From positions 169,001-233,000 of the forward strand of contig CAUYUJ010003892.1 in the NCBI GenBank assembly GCA_963575745.1: a stretch of 64,000 bases of DNA, in the 5' to 3' direction. The position numbers were made by a program, and so were the translations under genes. This DNA comes from Prorocentrum cordatum. Its lineage: Eukaryota > Sar > Dinophyceae > Prorocentrales > Prorocentraceae. Within the stretch, counting starts at the first letter, position 1. Every line of letters begins with the position of its first letter. The notes under the pieces are model-generated. The model was given only the letters and a program-made list of their open reading frames with translations, was not told where the DNA came from and made no database searches. This document shows, in pieces, positions 62,641 through 64,000 of this stretch.

Positions 62641-62859
62641 TGTGCGCACGCCTTGACAAGAATTGCTAGACCGCCCCCCGGTGCCAGGAAGGGCGTCGGG
62701 CCAGCCCGAAAAGTCCCAAATTCGTTCGGGGGGGGGGCCCGGCCGCGTGAAATTATATGAATAGGAATATAGATAGAGATAGATATACATATAACGGCGC
62801 ATCGGGTCCGGGAACCCAGGGCCGCGACCACGACCACAAATGTGTGTGCCCAGGCTCTT

Positions 62860-64000
62860 GGGGCGTCCCTGAGGCCCTCAAAACGCCCCGGGAACGCGCC
62901 AAGAGAACCCGAAGACGCCCCAAGACGGACCCAAGACACCCAAAGGCCGCTCCAAGATGCTCAAGATGGCCCCCAAGACATCTCCAAAGGCCTCGCAGAC
63001 GCTGTAAGAAGCCCCCGAGAGGCCCCCCAGGACGTCCCCAAGAGGCAAAAATAGCCCCGATCCCTTCGCAAAACGTTTTTTTAGCATATTGATTGTTTTC
63101 GCTGTCGTACCGTTCTTGACGACATCAGAGGTCCCCATGACCGCCCCAAGACGGCCCAAGAGGCGCCCCCGAGGGCCCCAAGACGGCCCAAAAGAGCCCC
63201 AGGACGGCCCCAGAGGCACCCAAGACGGCCCAAACGGGCCCCCAAAGGCGCCCAAGAGAAGCCCAAGATTGGGAAATCCAACCGACAATTCGAGCTTTTC
63301 GCCAAACGAGGCGCCCGGGAGGCCCCAAGAGGCCCCGAAGAAGCCCCAAGAGGCCTCCAAGAGGCCACCCAGACGCCACAAGAAGGCCCCACGAGGACCC
63401 CCGAGAAAGCCCTGAGAGCCAAAAATTGCTTATTTTCCGTAGATGTTTGGAGGATGTTGGTCATCTCGCCTTCTCGGGTTCCCGACGCTCGAGAACAGCC
63501 CAAGAGGCCCCCAAGATCGCCCTAAGGAAGCCCGCGAAGCCCCCAAGAGGACGCCAGGACGACCCAAGAGGACCCCAAAACGGCCCAGGAGGCGCCCAGC
63601 ACGCCCAGGAGGACCCCAAGACGGCCCCACGAAGGACTCCAGAACGGAAGCCCGAACCGACCATTCGAGCTTTCTGCCCCAAGAAGCCCCGAAGAAACCC
63701 GGAAGAGGCCCCCAAGACGCCACAAGAAGGCTCCAAGAGGACTCCCAACAGAGCCCCGAGAGCCCAAATTCGTTGATTTTCTATGTGTTCTTTGAAAGAC
63801 TTCGCCCTTCTCGTCTTGTCGGCTTTCCCAATCTCCATGCCGGCTCAAGGGGTCACCAAGACCGCCCCGAAACAGCCCGAGAAGCCCCCAAGAGAACCCC
63901 AATACGGCCAGGAGGGCCCCAAGACGGCCTACGAGCCGCCCAAGACGGCCCAGGAGGGCCCCAACACGGCCCCAAGAGAGGCCCAATATGGGGGAGCCCG
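62860..64000. repeat. About 345-bp tandem repeat rich in CCCAAGAGG, to window end
   Basis: Short units ccaagacggccc and ccccaagagg make up most of it, with spaced markers: an AT-rich block at about 63075, 63420 and 63765, and cgac/cattcgagcttt at 63283 and 63659. It appears to be the same family as 61950-62640 in opposite orientation. The array runs off the window. Long minus-strand frames (LGASWG, GPSWG repeats) are translations of it. Confidence 0.75.

Noticed and set aside
62878-63986. LGASWG/GPSWG-rich minus-strand proteins
   Set aside because: Translation of the CCCAAGAGG repeat; periodicity follows the DNA repeat and frames are open by composition.

Overview
The window looks like nuclear DNA of a core dinoflagellate. 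The strongest sign is an exact 22-nt match to the dinoflagellate trans-splicing leader (DinoSL) at 33597-33618. Supporting signs are a GC-AG intron, GC-rich open frames with few stops, very long trinucleotide microsatellites and several decayed retroelements. The composition would suit a Prorocentrum-like species, but the genus cannot be proved from this sequence. A run of exactly 100 N at 41603-41702 marks a scaffold gap.

Layout. 1-19 kb has no recognisable gene. It is a patchwork of an 8-bp minisatellite forming a huge inverted repeat (1.8-2.7 kb), GGA and GAT arrays, a degenerate CAC/ATC region with a long inverted duplication (4-6.9 kb), short interspersed repeats, a 182-bp element with 23-bp terminal inverted repeats (15.9 kb) and a 90-bp satellite (17.2-18.1 kb). 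19-22.1 kb holds a decayed LINE on the minus strand (endonuclease plus reverse transcriptase, catalytic YADD changed to YAGD). 23-24.5 kb is GAT and 12-bp satellite. 27.75-30.6 kb carries the only good host-gene candidate, a multi-exon SET-domain protein of the SETD3/Rubisco-methyltransferase type. 30.8-32 kb is a second array of the 90-bp satellite.

33.6-41.6 kb is a long LINE whose genomic 5' end begins with an intact DinoSL followed by a degenerate second leader, so it was copied from trans-spliced mRNA. It encodes a zinc-ribbon/coiled-coil ORF1, then RNase H, an AP-type endonuclease, reverse transcriptase, zinc fingers and a C-terminal cytosine-methyltransferase-like domain. It is broken by stops and frameshifts, many beside long poly-C tracts. 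44.85-51.66 kb is a tyrosine-recombinase retrotransposon with the split direct repeat layout A1-ORFs-B1-A2-B2 known from Ngaro/PAT-type elements. It encodes ORF1, gag/RT, RNase H, tyrosine recombinase and a C5-methyltransferase-like domain related to the one on the LINE. It sits inside a 25-bp satellite that resumes on its right and then flips orientation near 52 kb.

53-64 kb contains an apparently intact 3' fragment of another LINE (zinc finger, RNase H, C-terminal Cys/His region; 56.1-57.6 kb) between two TCC arrays, further short interspersed repeats, microsatellites, and two families of about 326-345-bp tandem repeats in opposite orientation at the right end.

Taken together, the window is a retroelement and satellite landscape with one host gene. 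The most unusual features are two unrelated retroelement classes carrying related methyltransferase-like domains, the split direct repeats, and the spliced leader fixed in genomic DNA.
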